NCBI RefSeq assembly: GCF_001748285.1
Contig: NZ_BDGT01000006.1
Span: 124,001 to 188,000 of the forward strand
DNA length: 64,000 nt
Reading direction: 5' to 3'
Source of the DNA: Thermogemmatispora onikobensis
Lineage (GTDB): Bacteria; Chloroflexota; Ktedonobacteria; Ktedonobacterales; Ktedonobacteraceae
Position 1 is the first letter of the stretch. Each line of letters opens with the position of its first letter. Shown here in pieces: positions 8,999-17,510 of the stretch. Position numbers and translations under genes: made by a program. Under the pieces are notes generated by a model that saw nothing but the letters and a program-made list of their open reading frames with translations, did not search any database and had not been told where the DNA came from.

Positions 8999-9703
8999 AT
9001 GGAAGCAGCACAACGACCGGAGCAACCGCTCCGGCTCACCGTCAGCCATCTGAGCAAATCCTATCCCAGCCCTGCCGGTCCGGTGGAAGTGCTCCACGGT
9101 CTCAGCTTCGAGGTAGAGGGCGGGGAACTGCTCGCCGTTACCGGCCCCTCTGGCACCGGCAAGACCACCTTGCTGATGTTGCTGGGGGCTTTGGATAGGC
9201 CGGATGAGGGAGAAATCTGGCTCGGAGAGCAGGCCGTCCATCGCTTACGGGGAAGAGCCGCCGCCGATTTTCGACGCCGTACCGTTGGCTTTGTCTTCCA
9301 GCTCTTTTACTTGCTGCCCCATCTGACGGCCCTCGAAAATGTCATGGTCCCCTTGCTGCCCTATCGGCGCAGGCTCGACTTCGATCTGCGGACCCGCGCC
9401 ACGGAACTGCTCGAACGGGTCGGGATGGGCCATCGTTTAGGCTATCCGCCGGCGAAGCTGTCCGGCGGCGAACAGCAGCGGGTGGCAATCGCACGGGCGC
9501 TCATTCACTCCCCCCAGGTCTTGCTGGCTGATGAGCCAACCGGCAATCTTGACCCGACAACAGCAAGGAACGTTCTGGCGCTCTTACGCGAGGTGCAGCG
9601 GCGTGAGGGACAGATGGTCATCGTTGCCACCCACGACCCCCAGATCGCTACGATGGCCGACCGGCAGATCCGCCTGGGATCTGCCGGCGAAGCAGCTCCC
9701 TAA
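8999..9703 (+). CDS. ABC transporter ATP-binding protein (MacB/LolD type)
   Basis: A 234-residue ATPase with Walker A GPSGTGKTT, the signature LSGGEQQRVAIARAL, Walker B VLLADEPTGNLD and the H-loop VATHDPQ, all typical of the LolD/MacB/FtsE subfamily that partners FtsX permeases. The ATG at 8999 is chosen because it gives the standard short N-terminus and lies just after AAGGGAG overlapping the permease stop. It energises the permease encoded immediately upstream. Confidence 0.92.
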   Translation: MEAAQRPEQPLRLTVSHLSKSYPSPAGPVEVLHGLSFEVEGGELLAVTGPSGTGKTTLLMLLGALDRPDEGEIWLGEQAVHRLRGRAAADFRRRTVGFVFQLFYLLPHLTALENVMVPLLPYRRRLDFDLRTRATELLERVGMGHRLGYPPAKLSGGEQQRVAIARALIHSPQVLLADEPTGNLDPTTARNVLALLREVQRREGQMVIVATHDPQIATMADRQIRLGSAGEAAP

Positions 9704-9748
9704 ACGGGCGCAAAGACCGTGCGTGGGCTGCTCGTCCTGCGCCTCTCC

Positions 9749-10615
9749 TTAGCTGCACTGGCCGCCTGGCCCCAGCAGCGGCGAATGCACCACGTTCGGA
9801 CTGGAGACGAGCACTCCGCCCGGCTCAGGGAAGGTATGATCAGCCGGCAAGGTCCCACTCCAGGTAAAGGAATAGGTTTGCGTGGTGACTCCCGGCCCAA
9901 CCGTAAGCATCTGCGTATTGTCGCCGCCGCTGCGTCCGTTATCAACGGTATAGCCAAACTTGATGATCCCTCCCGCGCTACCAGGAGCGATATGGAAAGT
10001 GGCCGTATAGGTCACCGTCAGTCTCGTGCCGCAACGGATACCACTGATAGTGCTTGGGCTGACGCTCATGCTGACCGAGGTCACGCGGAAGGGAGCGGGC
10101 GAGCACAGTCCGGCTGGCTTAACCAGCGTTGAGATGAGCTGGTTGGGGCTGGTGACAAGGACGCCCCCCGCGCCGGGGGCCGTATGATCAAGCGGCAGGG
10201 AACCATGCCAGCTGAAGGTGAAGGTCTTGCTCGTCTCCCCTGGCAAGAACTGCAGACTGGTGCTCTGTTCGCTGCGCCCGTTATTCATGGTATAGGCAAA
10301 TTGCACAGTATGAGGAGCGCTCTGGTCAGGAACTGCGTGGAAGGTGGCTGTGTAGGTCACCGTCAAGGCGCTGCCGCAGGTCTGGCCGGCGATCGAGGCC
10401 GGGCTGACGGCCATATCTACCGCTGTGATTTTGAAAGAAGTCTGCTGCCCTGTCGCGGTCGATGTAGGGGTCGTGCTGGCGCTCGAAGAGGCGCTTGTGG
10501 GCGGCGGAGAAGCGGCGCCCCCCGTGGTGGGAGAGCTGGCCGGGCTCCCGCTACAACCCGCCAGGAAGGCCAATGCCAGCAACAAAAGAACGATTGGCTG
10601 AACACACTTTTTCAT
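9749..10615 (-). CDS. Secreted lipoprotein with two tandem ~100-residue repeats
   Basis: A 288-residue lipoprotein. The signal peptide ends in the lipobox LAGC (Cys 21) and is followed by a Ser/Thr/Pro linker to about residue 60. Two homologous modules follow: the first begins FKITAVDMAVSPASIAGQTCG, the second FRVTSVSMSVSPSTISGIRCG. Each contains LTVTYTATFH, a NNGRS or DNGRS loop and ends in a TSPN/SSPN segment with a Cys. The paired Cys suggest one disulfide per module in Ig-like beta domains. It is convergent with the ABC exporter. Function unknown; a surface adhesive or binding role is only a guess. Confidence 0.75.
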   Translation of the reverse strand: MKKCVQPIVLLLLALAFLAGCSGSPASSPTTGGAASPPPTSASSSASTTPTSTATGQQTSFKITAVDMAVSPASIAGQTCGSALTVTYTATFHAVPDQSAPHTVQFAYTMNNGRSEQSTSLQFLPGETSKTFTFSWHGSLPLDHTAPGAGGVLVTSPNQLISTLVKPAGLCSPAPFRVTSVSMSVSPSTISGIRCGTRLTVTYTATFHIAPGSAGGIIKFGYTVDNGRSGGDNTQMLTVGPGVTTQTYSFTWSGTLPADHTFPEPGGVLVSSPNVVHSPLLGPGGQCS

Positions 10616-11000
10616 GAAGAATATCCTGTTCTTTCTGAAAATGAGACATGAATAAAGGCAATTCTATAGAATCTGAAAAGCAAGCCAAGGAGCTGATGCG
10701 GTTTTCACGCCGGCATTGTTCCCGAGCGTGGCCTTTCCTATAGATTACCACAGGGAGGCGCTCCCAACTGTGAAATCGATCACACTCTGCTGACAACCCT
10801 GGTTGACGGCAGCGACGGTAGCGGCCTTCTGCCATCTCTCTGGCAGCCTCCTGGCCAACCAGCTGCGGCAGCGCTCTTCCAGCAGTGCTGCGGGCTTCCC
10901 GCTCAGGGGCTGACTGGAAGAGCGCCCCTGCTGCCAGTGCCAGGGATGCGCCAGACAGCCAGAGACCAGAGGCGCAGGCCAACGGCAGGCTGTTCTATCC
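10616..11000. other. Intergenic region upstream of the lipoprotein
   Basis: About 385 bp. An open frame on the minus strand runs through it but overlaps the lipoprotein start, has mixed codon use and no recognisable family, so it is not called as a gene. It should hold the lipoprotein promoter; none close to consensus was identified. Confidence 0.35.
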
Positions 11001-11528
11001 TTAGCGCTCTGATCGTTGGTCGGACGCAGGAATTCCCTGACGCTGACGTTGCCTTATCAGCAGGAAACAGGCCACCAAAAGAAGATCGAGACCCAGCATA
11101 GCCACATAAAAGCCGGCTCCCAACACGCTGCGCTTAATCGCAAGAGCCAGCGACCCACTATAGAAATCGAGCACATCTTTGAAGGTCACCACGGTAATTG
11201 CCCCCAGCAGCACGGCTGCCACGATCTCCCAGACGGCGCGCCGGCCAGGCGCCAGCCAGCGCCTGAGTACCAGCAAGAGGACCAGGGCAGCGATCGCCAG
11301 CAGGCAGAGACCCTGGCCGCCAGGCAGGCCGGTTTGCCAGCCGCTGAGCACCAGCACGGGCTCGCCGGGACGATTGAGCACGGTCGAGCGCCAGGGCAGA
11401 AAGACCGAGACCAGTAGCGCCAGCGTTCCCAGAGCAAACAGACCCTCGGCAACGCTCAGCAAGTTGAAGTTAAACCGGCCCTGACGATCCCGGTGAGAAG
11501 AAAACGGAAGTAGATTCTCTTGACTCAC
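11001..11528 (-). CDS. Small four-helix membrane protein at the end of the thiopeptide operon
   Basis: About 175 residues with four hydrophobic segments (around LFALGTLALLVSVFL, GLCLLAIAALVLLLV, WEIVAAVLLGAITVV and GAGFYVAMLGLDLLLVACFLL). The GTG start at 11528 is chosen because its GTGA overlaps the stop of the upstream amidohydrolase gene, a classic sign of translational coupling, and a GGAGCC site precedes it. No family recognised. Being the last gene of the minus-strand run that contains the thiopeptide genes, it could be an immunity or export accessory factor; this is inference from position only. Confidence 0.6.
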   Translation of the reverse strand: MSQENLLPFSSHRDRQGRFNFNLLSVAEGLFALGTLALLVSVFLPWRSTVLNRPGEPVLVLSGWQTGLPGGQGLCLLAIAALVLLLVLRRWLAPGRRAVWEIVAAVLLGAITVVTFKDVLDFYSGSLALAIKRSVLGAGFYVAMLGLDLLLVACFLLIRQRQRQGIPASDQRSER

Positions 11529-12772
11529 GAAAGAGGCTCCTGGAAGGAAGCTGATGAACGCTGACGGCGGAAAACGGAAGCAGGACGTGAGGCCACACAA
11601 CAGCCGGCCTTGAAAACAGCCTCGATCTGCCTGAGATTGCCGGGGTACTCCAGCGGATTGGCCCGCAGCAGCAACAGATCGGCCTGGTAGCCGGGACTGA
11701 GGCGGCCCAATAGCGTGCCGCGCCCGAGCTGCGCCGCGGCGCTGCTGGTAGCTGCGGCGATAATCTGCGCTGGTGGAATGCCAGCCGCGAAGAGCAATTC
11801 ACACTCGCGCAGCAGCCCGGTCCCGAAGGAGACGCCTGGATTGCCAGCGTCGCTGCCCACACCAATGAGCACCCCATGCTCAGCGAGGCGCCTGGCGTTT
11901 TGCATCGCCTGCTCCAGGAAGCGAGGCGCCAGTTGCTCAATAGCGGCCAGCGTTGGCACGTAGCAGATCTGGCGCTCTCGCAGCTGGTCGAGCAGCTCCG
12001 GCTCGCACGTCGCCTCGACGGCGTCGCAAACAATGCCATGCTCGATGCCATCGCAGCCGAGCAGCACCGCCTCACGTACATCTGCCGCCGTCATGGTATG
12101 AGCAACGACCTTCAGGCCGTGGGCGTGGGCCGCGGCGACGATGGCTGCAAAGACCTCGGGGCGCAGCTTGGGGACCTGGGCCTCCTCCTGGGGAACGATC
12201 AAACAGGCCGTGGAGACGACCTTGATGAAGTCGACGCCACTGGCGGCGAGCTGGTCGACCACCGCACACGCTTGCTCTGGCTCGCTCAGCTCACGGGTGG
12301 CCGCTCGCCGCAGTGTCGTCAGTCCATGAAAGAGGCTGGTGGTGGGATGGCCACCGGGTGCCGTCAGGAAAGGACCAGCCACAACAAGATTGGGAAAAAA
12401 AGGGCTGCGCGCCGCCCCCGCTCGCAGGCGAAGCAGCACCTCTGGCCAGCCTCCCAGATCGCGCAGCGTGGTCACCCCAGCCCCCAGCGCCTGACGGCCA
12501 TGCCTGGCCAGTACGCGACGAAAGTCATCGCTACCCTGAATACGCTCCTCGCCGGGCGAGGTAACGTGTGTGTGCATATCGATCAGGCCGGGCAAGCAGT
12601 AGAGGCCAGAACAGGAGATCTCTTCTCCTGCTCCCCGGAGCGGCTCGCGAGCGCGGGCCTCCGTAATGGCCTCGATGCGTTCCCCCTGCAGCCAGAGATC
12701 GCACCCTTCCCTGATGCCCGCCTCCGCTCCGCCCTCAATCAGACGGACGTCCCGCAGGATCGTGTAGCTCAT
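11525..12772 (-). CDS. Metal-dependent amidohydrolase (imidazolonepropionase/Xaa-Pro dipeptidase-like)
   Basis: A 415-residue amidohydrolase-superfamily enzyme. The N-terminal beta-sandwich is followed by GLIDMHTHV (HxH metal site), a conserved Lys in FIKVVST, VVAHTMTA and GIEHGI (His ligands) and GSDAGNPG (catalytic Asp), the order found in subgroup enzymes acting as prolidases or on cyclic amides. The ATG at 12772 follows AGGGGAAG. It overlaps the next gene by GTGA and lies 19 bp after the ABC permease, so it belongs to the thiopeptide transcript or its tail. It might trim a peptide, or be unrelated to the product. Confidence 0.85.
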   Translation of the reverse strand: MSYTILRDVRLIEGGAEAGIREGCDLWLQGERIEAITEARAREPLRGAGEEISCSGLYCLPGLIDMHTHVTSPGEERIQGSDDFRRVLARHGRQALGAGVTTLRDLGGWPEVLLRLRAGAARSPFFPNLVVAGPFLTAPGGHPTTSLFHGLTTLRRAATRELSEPEQACAVVDQLAASGVDFIKVVSTACLIVPQEEAQVPKLRPEVFAAIVAAAHAHGLKVVAHTMTAADVREAVLLGCDGIEHGIVCDAVEATCEPELLDQLRERQICYVPTLAAIEQLAPRFLEQAMQNARRLAEHGVLIGVGSDAGNPGVSFGTGLLRECELLFAAGIPPAQIIAAATSSAAAQLGRGTLLGRLSPGYQADLLLLRANPLEYPGNLRQIEAVFKAGCCVASRPASVFRRQRSSASFQEPLS

Positions 12773-12791
12773 TGTCGCTTCCCCTGAGACC

Positions 12792-13550
12792 TCAGCGCAG
12801 CATGCGGAAGAAGGCCGCCGACAGGCCAAGGGCGGCGCCACAGTACAACAGACAGCCGACGATATTGGCGAGCGGCGCGCTCCCTGCGCTCCCCTGCAAC
12901 ATTGCGCTGCGCAGCAGCTCAGCAACCATATAGGAGGGTGTGAAAGGAGCGACTTTAGAGACAATATCTGGCAGAATCTGCAGAGGTAGCAAGATACCTG
13001 TCAGAAAGGTCAGAAGAATGTACAGGCCCTGGCTGATGATGTTGCCAATCTCGACGCGATCCGTAAAGGAGGCAATGACCTGCCCCAGCAGCAGAAAGAC
13101 AGCTGAGCCGAGAACGATGAACAACAAGGTCAGTGGGGCGTAGAGCGGGTTAAAGGTGAAGTGAAAGACCAGACTGCCGACAATGATCGCTACGATGGTC
13201 TGGACGACGATCACCAGCACCTGAGTGCAGGCGCGGGCCAGCATGACCTCCCAGGGCGCCGTTGGAGTTACCAGGATGCGCCGGAAGATGCCGCGTTCGC
13301 GCCAGGTAATCATCGCTGTGGAATTCCCCATGAGGCCAGAAGCGATCATGTTCATCACGATGATCCCTGGCAGCAGCCAGACTGAATAAGAGACGCCGCC
13401 GCTGCCGGGCAGCGGAATGACATTCTGACCGAAGACGAAGCCGAAGAGCAGCAGCGAGCCTGTCGGGACGAGCAGGCTGAAGAAAAGCAAGGTGCGGCTG
13501 CGAAAAGCCAAAATAGTGAAGAAACGAAACTCAGTGACAAAGCGACGCAT
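12792..13550 (-). CDS. ABC-2 type transporter permease (putative thiopeptide export/immunity)
   Basis: A 252-residue ABC-2 permease with six predicted hydrophobic segments, beginning FRFFTILAFRSRTLLFFSLLVPTGSLLLFGFVFG and ending with a C-terminal helix (LANIVGCLLYCGAALGLSAAFF). The internal stretch ITWRERGIFRRILVTP is the conserved cytoplasmic coupling segment of the family. ATG follows AAAGGA. Its ATPase is encoded directly upstream. In a peptide natural-product cluster such a pair usually exports the product or protects the producer. Confidence 0.88.
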   Translation of the reverse strand: MRRFVTEFRFFTILAFRSRTLLFFSLLVPTGSLLLFGFVFGQNVIPLPGSGGVSYSVWLLPGIIVMNMIASGLMGNSTAMITWRERGIFRRILVTPTAPWEVMLARACTQVLVIVVQTIVAIIVGSLVFHFTFNPLYAPLTLLFIVLGSAVFLLLGQVIASFTDRVEIGNIISQGLYILLTFLTGILLPLQILPDIVSKVAPFTPSYMVAELLRSAMLQGSAGSAPLANIVGCLLYCGAALGLSAAFFRMLR

Positions 13551-13630
13551 AGGCGATTCCTTTCTCTCTCATCTCGAATGGCGAGGCCGAACGAGGCAGC
13601 GCTGAGCCGGACGTGCGGGGGGGCCAGCCC

Positions 13631-14578
13631 TTAGTCCGCTGGTCCGATGCTGCGGCCCGTCAGCGAGAGAAAGACGTCTTCCAGATTGGGCTGGCGGATC
13701 GAGACGTTTTGCGGGCGGCTTCCTGTCTCCTGGCCGATCTCCTCCAGCAGGGCCAGGACGTGCTGCGGATCGCTAGTCTGCACACTCAGCAGGCCGTTGT
13801 CGCTACTCACTGCCTGGACGCAGTCCGCCGTTTGCAGTCGCTGCAGCTTCTCGGCTGGCAGATAGAGGCTGGCCCGCACTGTTGAGAGATTGCCCATGCG
13901 CTCGATCAGCTCGCGCGGTGTGCCCAGTGCCAGAATCTTGCCGTGATCGATGATCCCCACGCGGTCGCAGAGGATCTCGGCCTCCTCAATGTAATGCGTC
14001 GTCAGAATGATGGTTTTGCCTTCGCTGCGCAGACGGCGCACGATGTCCCAGATATGATGACGCGCCTGGGGATCAAGCCCGGTGGTTGGTTCGTCCAGCA
14101 AGACGATGGCTGGCTTATGGACCATCGCCAGCGCCAGCGTCAGGCGTTTCTGCTGACCACCGGAGAGTGTGCCGATGCGGGCGTTGCGCTTCTCGGCCAG
14201 GTCAAAGCGCTCCAGCAGCGCCAGGGCCTCGGCCCGCGTTGGAAAGGTGTTGTAAAGTGCTCCGTAGAACTGTATGGCCTCAATAGCCTTCAAATCGGTG
14301 AAAAGCGTTTCATCCTGAAGTTGCACCCCCAGTATGCTCTTCACTTTGCGGGGATGACGGGCGACATCATAGCCATTGACGGTGATGTGCCCCTCCTGAA
14401 AGCCGATGAGTCCTTCAATACACGAGAGCAGGGTGGTTTTCCCGGCTCCGTTGGGGCCGAGCAGGCCAAAGCATTCACCGCTGCAGATCTGCAAGGAGAC
14501 CCCATCGAGGGCCTTCAGGCTCCCGTAGGACTTGTGTACGCGCTCTATTGAGATGATCGCGGCACTGTTCCCGCTCAC
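13631..14578 (-). CDS. ABC transporter ATP-binding protein (drug/peptide exporter type)
   Basis: About 315 residues: Walker A GPNGAGKTT, signature LSGGQQKRLTLALAM, Walker B IVLLDEPTTGLDP, H-loop LTTHYIEEAE and a C-terminal extension typical of CcmA/DrrA-like exporters. A GTG start at 14578 is preferred because AAGGAAGGAGG lies 8 bases before it; the frame extends to a TTG at 14605 without a site. Followed by the ABC-2 permease. It lies 48 bp downstream of the second SagB-type gene, in line with the thiopeptide genes. Confidence 0.9.
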   Translation of the reverse strand: MSGNSAAIISIERVHKSYGSLKALDGVSLQICSGECFGLLGPNGAGKTTLLSCIEGLIGFQEGHITVNGYDVARHPRKVKSILGVQLQDETLFTDLKAIEAIQFYGALYNTFPTRAEALALLERFDLAEKRNARIGTLSGGQQKRLTLALAMVHKPAIVLLDEPTTGLDPQARHHIWDIVRRLRSEGKTIILTTHYIEEAEILCDRVGIIDHGKILALGTPRELIERMGNLSTVRASLYLPAEKLQRLQTADCVQAVSSDNGLLSVQTSDPQHVLALLEEIGQETGSRPQNVSIRQPNLEDVFLSLTGRSIGPAD

Positions 14579-14626
14579 GACGCTGACCTCCTTCCTTACG
14601 CTCAATGGTTGGTTGCAGGCGCTCTC

Positions 14627-16330
14627 TTATCCTTCTGGCCACGCTTCTGCCAGGGCTGCCGCTAGCGGCAGCTCGTAATATTGACCCGCGAGTCGCTCGG
14701 GTGCGATCAATACCTGAGCCAGCGCCGTCGCTCCTCTTTCAAGGCCAAGCAACCTGTTGACTCCTTCGATGGAGTAAGCCAGGCTGGTATGGCAGCCCAG
14801 GCCGAGCAACGCGGCGGCCAGATAGAGGCGCTGAATGGCGCTCCCTGCCAGCATGTTCTGGATACGGTACCAGCGGGGTCCGTAGCGGCGCACTCCTTCG
14901 CTATACTCTCCGACCGGGAAGATATGCAGATTGATGTGATAGACATTATGATAGCCGGTATGAGCCACGATTTGCTGTAATTGTAGACGGCTATCTCCTG
15001 GCCTGACAAGCTGCCAATAGCGAGCACCGGGTGTATAACAGTAGATGCCGGGATCGAGGCCATGCACGCCAGCGACGAGACAATAGAGCAGCAGGCGAGG
15101 CGGGCAGGACCCGGAGGGGGTGAGATCGCTCTGTAGAGCGCGCCCAGCAGCATAGAGCAACTGTGCGCACTGCTGCTCACTGATGAGGCCAGGCTGGAAG
15201 TAGTAGCGCGCTGAATGGCGCCGTGGCGTACCCCTGGCCAGCTCCAGCCCGAGATCGTCGCTCATAGCAATGGTGGCCCCTGCGGCTGGTCCCCGCAGGG
15301 TCCCCTCTGCCCCGAGGTCCCCAGGCTGAGGCTGAGGGTGGCTACGTGCCCTGATCAGCGAGGCGCGATGCAGGGCTGCGGAGAGCGGCAGACTACTGAG
15401 GGGCTGCAGACGCGCCCGCTCGTCTGCCACGCTGGACGGCGAGGCAGCCGCTTTCTGCCAGCGCTGCCAGCCAGCGCCTGGAGCGCGCGGCCTATCTCCA
15501 AGACTGAAGACGATGACCGCATACGCGCTCTCATAGGCCTCGTCCAGCTTCAGCAGAGCATTGACAGCGCTATCAACAAAGCGGAAATGAACGCTACTCT
15601 CCAGCCCGTAAGAGCTGCCGACCGCCAGCGCCTGGCCCAGCACGATCCCCAGGTCGAGACCTTGCAAGCGGTAGGCAAATTCACCATATTTGAAGGCGTT
15701 CTTCCAGAAGAAGCAGCTCAGGACCAGCGCGAAATCGGCGTTGCAGGCCGGTGGCTCTAGCAGCGTCTCCAGCAGCGCTGTCAGGCACTGGTTGTCCTGC
15801 TCTGAGCAGGCCCCGGCGTCCTGGATCACATCCAGAGCGTGGTGGATGGGGTCATAGTGGTAGACACCGGCGGGCAGAGCCTGACCGGCGCCGATCACGG
15901 CATAGACCTCACAGGGGTAGAGGCCCCCGCCGGAAGGCACAGGCCGCAGCAGATCCTGCTTGAAGGGGTGGGTGTGTGGGTCAAGGATCGGCAGCGTGCT
16001 CCCGGCGGCGATGGCGTTATAGCTCTCGGCCCCGGTCCAGCGCTGGCGCGTCAGACCATAGATAGCGGCCAGCATCTGGCCGAACTGAGCAGCCCCAAAC
16101 GGCTGGCGAGCTTTCTCCTGGCTGGCCCCTGGTAAGGGCGGCCTCAGAAAAGCCAGGCGCAGGCAATCGCCGCCGCGATAGACTTTATATTTCAGCGGAG
16201 CGTGCTGCCAGTCCACTACCTCGCGCTCCGGAAAATGCTGGGCCTCCGCAATATAGCGCTGGAGCGCTGTCAGTGGCGCTTCCTCTGGCGGCTGCCCGAG
16301 CGGCGAGGCCCTGCGCTCAGGCTCCAGCAT
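14627..16330 (-). CDS. SagB-type dehydrogenase, tandem nitroreductase domains (copy 2)
   Basis: A 567-residue protein with two flavin-dependent nitroreductase-like halves, as in the dehydrogenases of thiopeptide and linear azole clusters that oxidise thiazolines and oxazolines to thiazoles and oxazoles with FMN. The first half has PVPSGGGLYPCEVYAVI and the later one SGSCPPRLLLYCLVAGVHGLDPGIYCYTP plus a C-terminal AGSAIQRLYLAAALLGLGCHTSLAY segment. The ATG at 16330 follows AAGGAGGG and overlaps the end of the preceding gene by 14 bp, showing tight coupling. It is the second such gene in the cluster (the other is at 21369-22988); one may act on the ring and one on the tail, which is speculative. 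Confidence 0.85.
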   Translation of the reverse strand: MLEPERRASPLGQPPEEAPLTALQRYIAEAQHFPEREVVDWQHAPLKYKVYRGGDCLRLAFLRPPLPGASQEKARQPFGAAQFGQMLAAIYGLTRQRWTGAESYNAIAAGSTLPILDPHTHPFKQDLLRPVPSGGGLYPCEVYAVIGAGQALPAGVYHYDPIHHALDVIQDAGACSEQDNQCLTALLETLLEPPACNADFALVLSCFFWKNAFKYGEFAYRLQGLDLGIVLGQALAVGSSYGLESSVHFRFVDSAVNALLKLDEAYESAYAVIVFSLGDRPRAPGAGWQRWQKAAASPSSVADERARLQPLSSLPLSAALHRASLIRARSHPQPQPGDLGAEGTLRGPAAGATIAMSDDLGLELARGTPRRHSARYYFQPGLISEQQCAQLLYAAGRALQSDLTPSGSCPPRLLLYCLVAGVHGLDPGIYCYTPGARYWQLVRPGDSRLQLQQIVAHTGYHNVYHINLHIFPVGEYSEGVRRYGPRWYRIQNMLAGSAIQRLYLAAALLGLGCHTSLAYSIEGVNRLLGLERGATALAQVLIAPERLAGQYYELPLAAALAEAWPEG

Positions 16331-17495
16331 GCTGTCTCCCTCCTTCTGCTGGCCAATATGGTGGCCCTGGCCAGGTCCCATCGCTGAACGCGCTGACCAT
16401 CTCAACGGCATCGATCTTGAAAGCCTCCTCGACAGCATTAGCGGCCAGGTGGCAGAGCAGAAAACGATCGAGCGGACGCAGGCCCAGCCGACTGAAGTGC
16501 AGGTAGAGCAGATTCAGTACCAGACGATAGCTCTGGAACCAGCGATCGCTGTAGAGCGCCTGCTTGCGCTCCTGATCACGCTCCAGAGCGCTATGGAAGG
16601 CGCTGGCGGCCAGATTCCTGTGCACGGGTGGGCGGTCCCCCGCGTCCGTCTCCAGACTGGCCATGCTCAGGTCGATCTGGCCGGAGGCAAGCAGCTGCGC
16701 AGCGCGCTCCTGATAGCGCTGCATCAGCTGGGACCAGGTCAGAGCGAAAGGAAAGGTATCCTGCTCCTGATCCAGGGCGGCCACTACCTGCCGTAGCCTG
16801 GCGACCAGTGTCCTGGCCTGTTGCCGATAGCGGCTCTCAAGGAGGGCGCGCGTCCGGGCAGGGTCGGAGCTGGCGATGATAAAGCCCTCGGCATGAGAGC
16901 GGTAAGAGAGAAAGCCGCGTGCGAGATGCTGGCCCTGCCGATGGGCCACAGTGATCATCAGATCGAAACAGAGGGTCAGTAGCGAGTGGCCCTGACGCAG
17001 GTAGGCCAGCATGGCAAAGGCCAGGTCATTGGTGTCAACATAGAAATCTTCGAGCAGGCTCGCCAGGGCCTCGGAGCCGAGCACCTGCAGTCGACGGTCG
17101 TAGGGCAGATACTGGATCGAATTGTCGGGATAGAGCGGAAAAAGCGGCCCGATCTCCTGTTCCTGACGCGCCAGCGTGGCATAGAGCGGCTTCAGCTGCT
17201 CCTCGTCCAGGCGAGTGGTAGAAGGGTGCTGGCGCAGGTAGCTGCCGACAGTCGACTCGATCAGTGGCTTGAGCACGGCTGCAAACTGCGTCGGCGGGCA
17301 ATAAAAGCGCAGGCGCAGGTGCGGGCCACGCAGCCAGTGACGTACGAAGAAGAGTCGGGGCGTAATCGGCCTGGCCTGCGCGAACAGCGGTTGAATGCAG
17401 TCGAGGAGCAGAGCATCCTTCTGCTCATCGTAGTAGTACACGTGGACACTCTGCCAGGCGCAGGCTTCGGAACGAGCGACGCTACTGCCAGACAT
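16317..17495 (-). CDS. Thiopeptide-type biosynthesis protein, stand-alone SpaB_C domain (candidate [4+2] cyclase, TclM-like)
   Basis: A 392-residue relative of the C-terminal domain of lantibiotic dehydratases. Family features: VHVYYYDEQKDALLLDCIQPLF, LFFVRHWLRGPHLRLRFY, NSIQYLPYDRRLQVLGSEAL and a late ALYSDRWFQSYRLVLNLLYLHFSRLGL. In thiopeptide pathways two such proteins follow the LanB-like gene: one eliminates glutamate to make dehydroalanine, the other catalyses the aza-[4+2] cycloaddition that forms the pyridine and removes the leader. By gene order (K, L, M in thiocillin) this second copy would be the cyclase. The order-based assignment is inference; either copy could hold either role. 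Confidence 0.75.
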   Translation of the reverse strand: MSGSSVARSEACAWQSVHVYYYDEQKDALLLDCIQPLFAQARPITPRLFFVRHWLRGPHLRLRFYCPPTQFAAVLKPLIESTVGSYLRQHPSTTRLDEEQLKPLYATLARQEQEIGPLFPLYPDNSIQYLPYDRRLQVLGSEALASLLEDFYVDTNDLAFAMLAYLRQGHSLLTLCFDLMITVAHRQGQHLARGFLSYRSHAEGFIIASSDPARTRALLESRYRQQARTLVARLRQVVAALDQEQDTFPFALTWSQLMQRYQERAAQLLASGQIDLSMASLETDAGDRPPVHRNLAASAFHSALERDQERKQALYSDRWFQSYRLVLNLLYLHFSRLGLRPLDRFLLCHLAANAVEEAFKIDAVEMVSAFSDGTWPGPPYWPAEGGRQHAGA

Positions 17496-17510
17496 GGCTT
17501 GCTCCTGTCT

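Noticed and set aside
10551..10982. 143-codon minus-strand open frame upstream of the lipoprotein
   Set aside because: It overlaps the lipoprotein start in another frame, changes composition midway and matches nothing recognisable.
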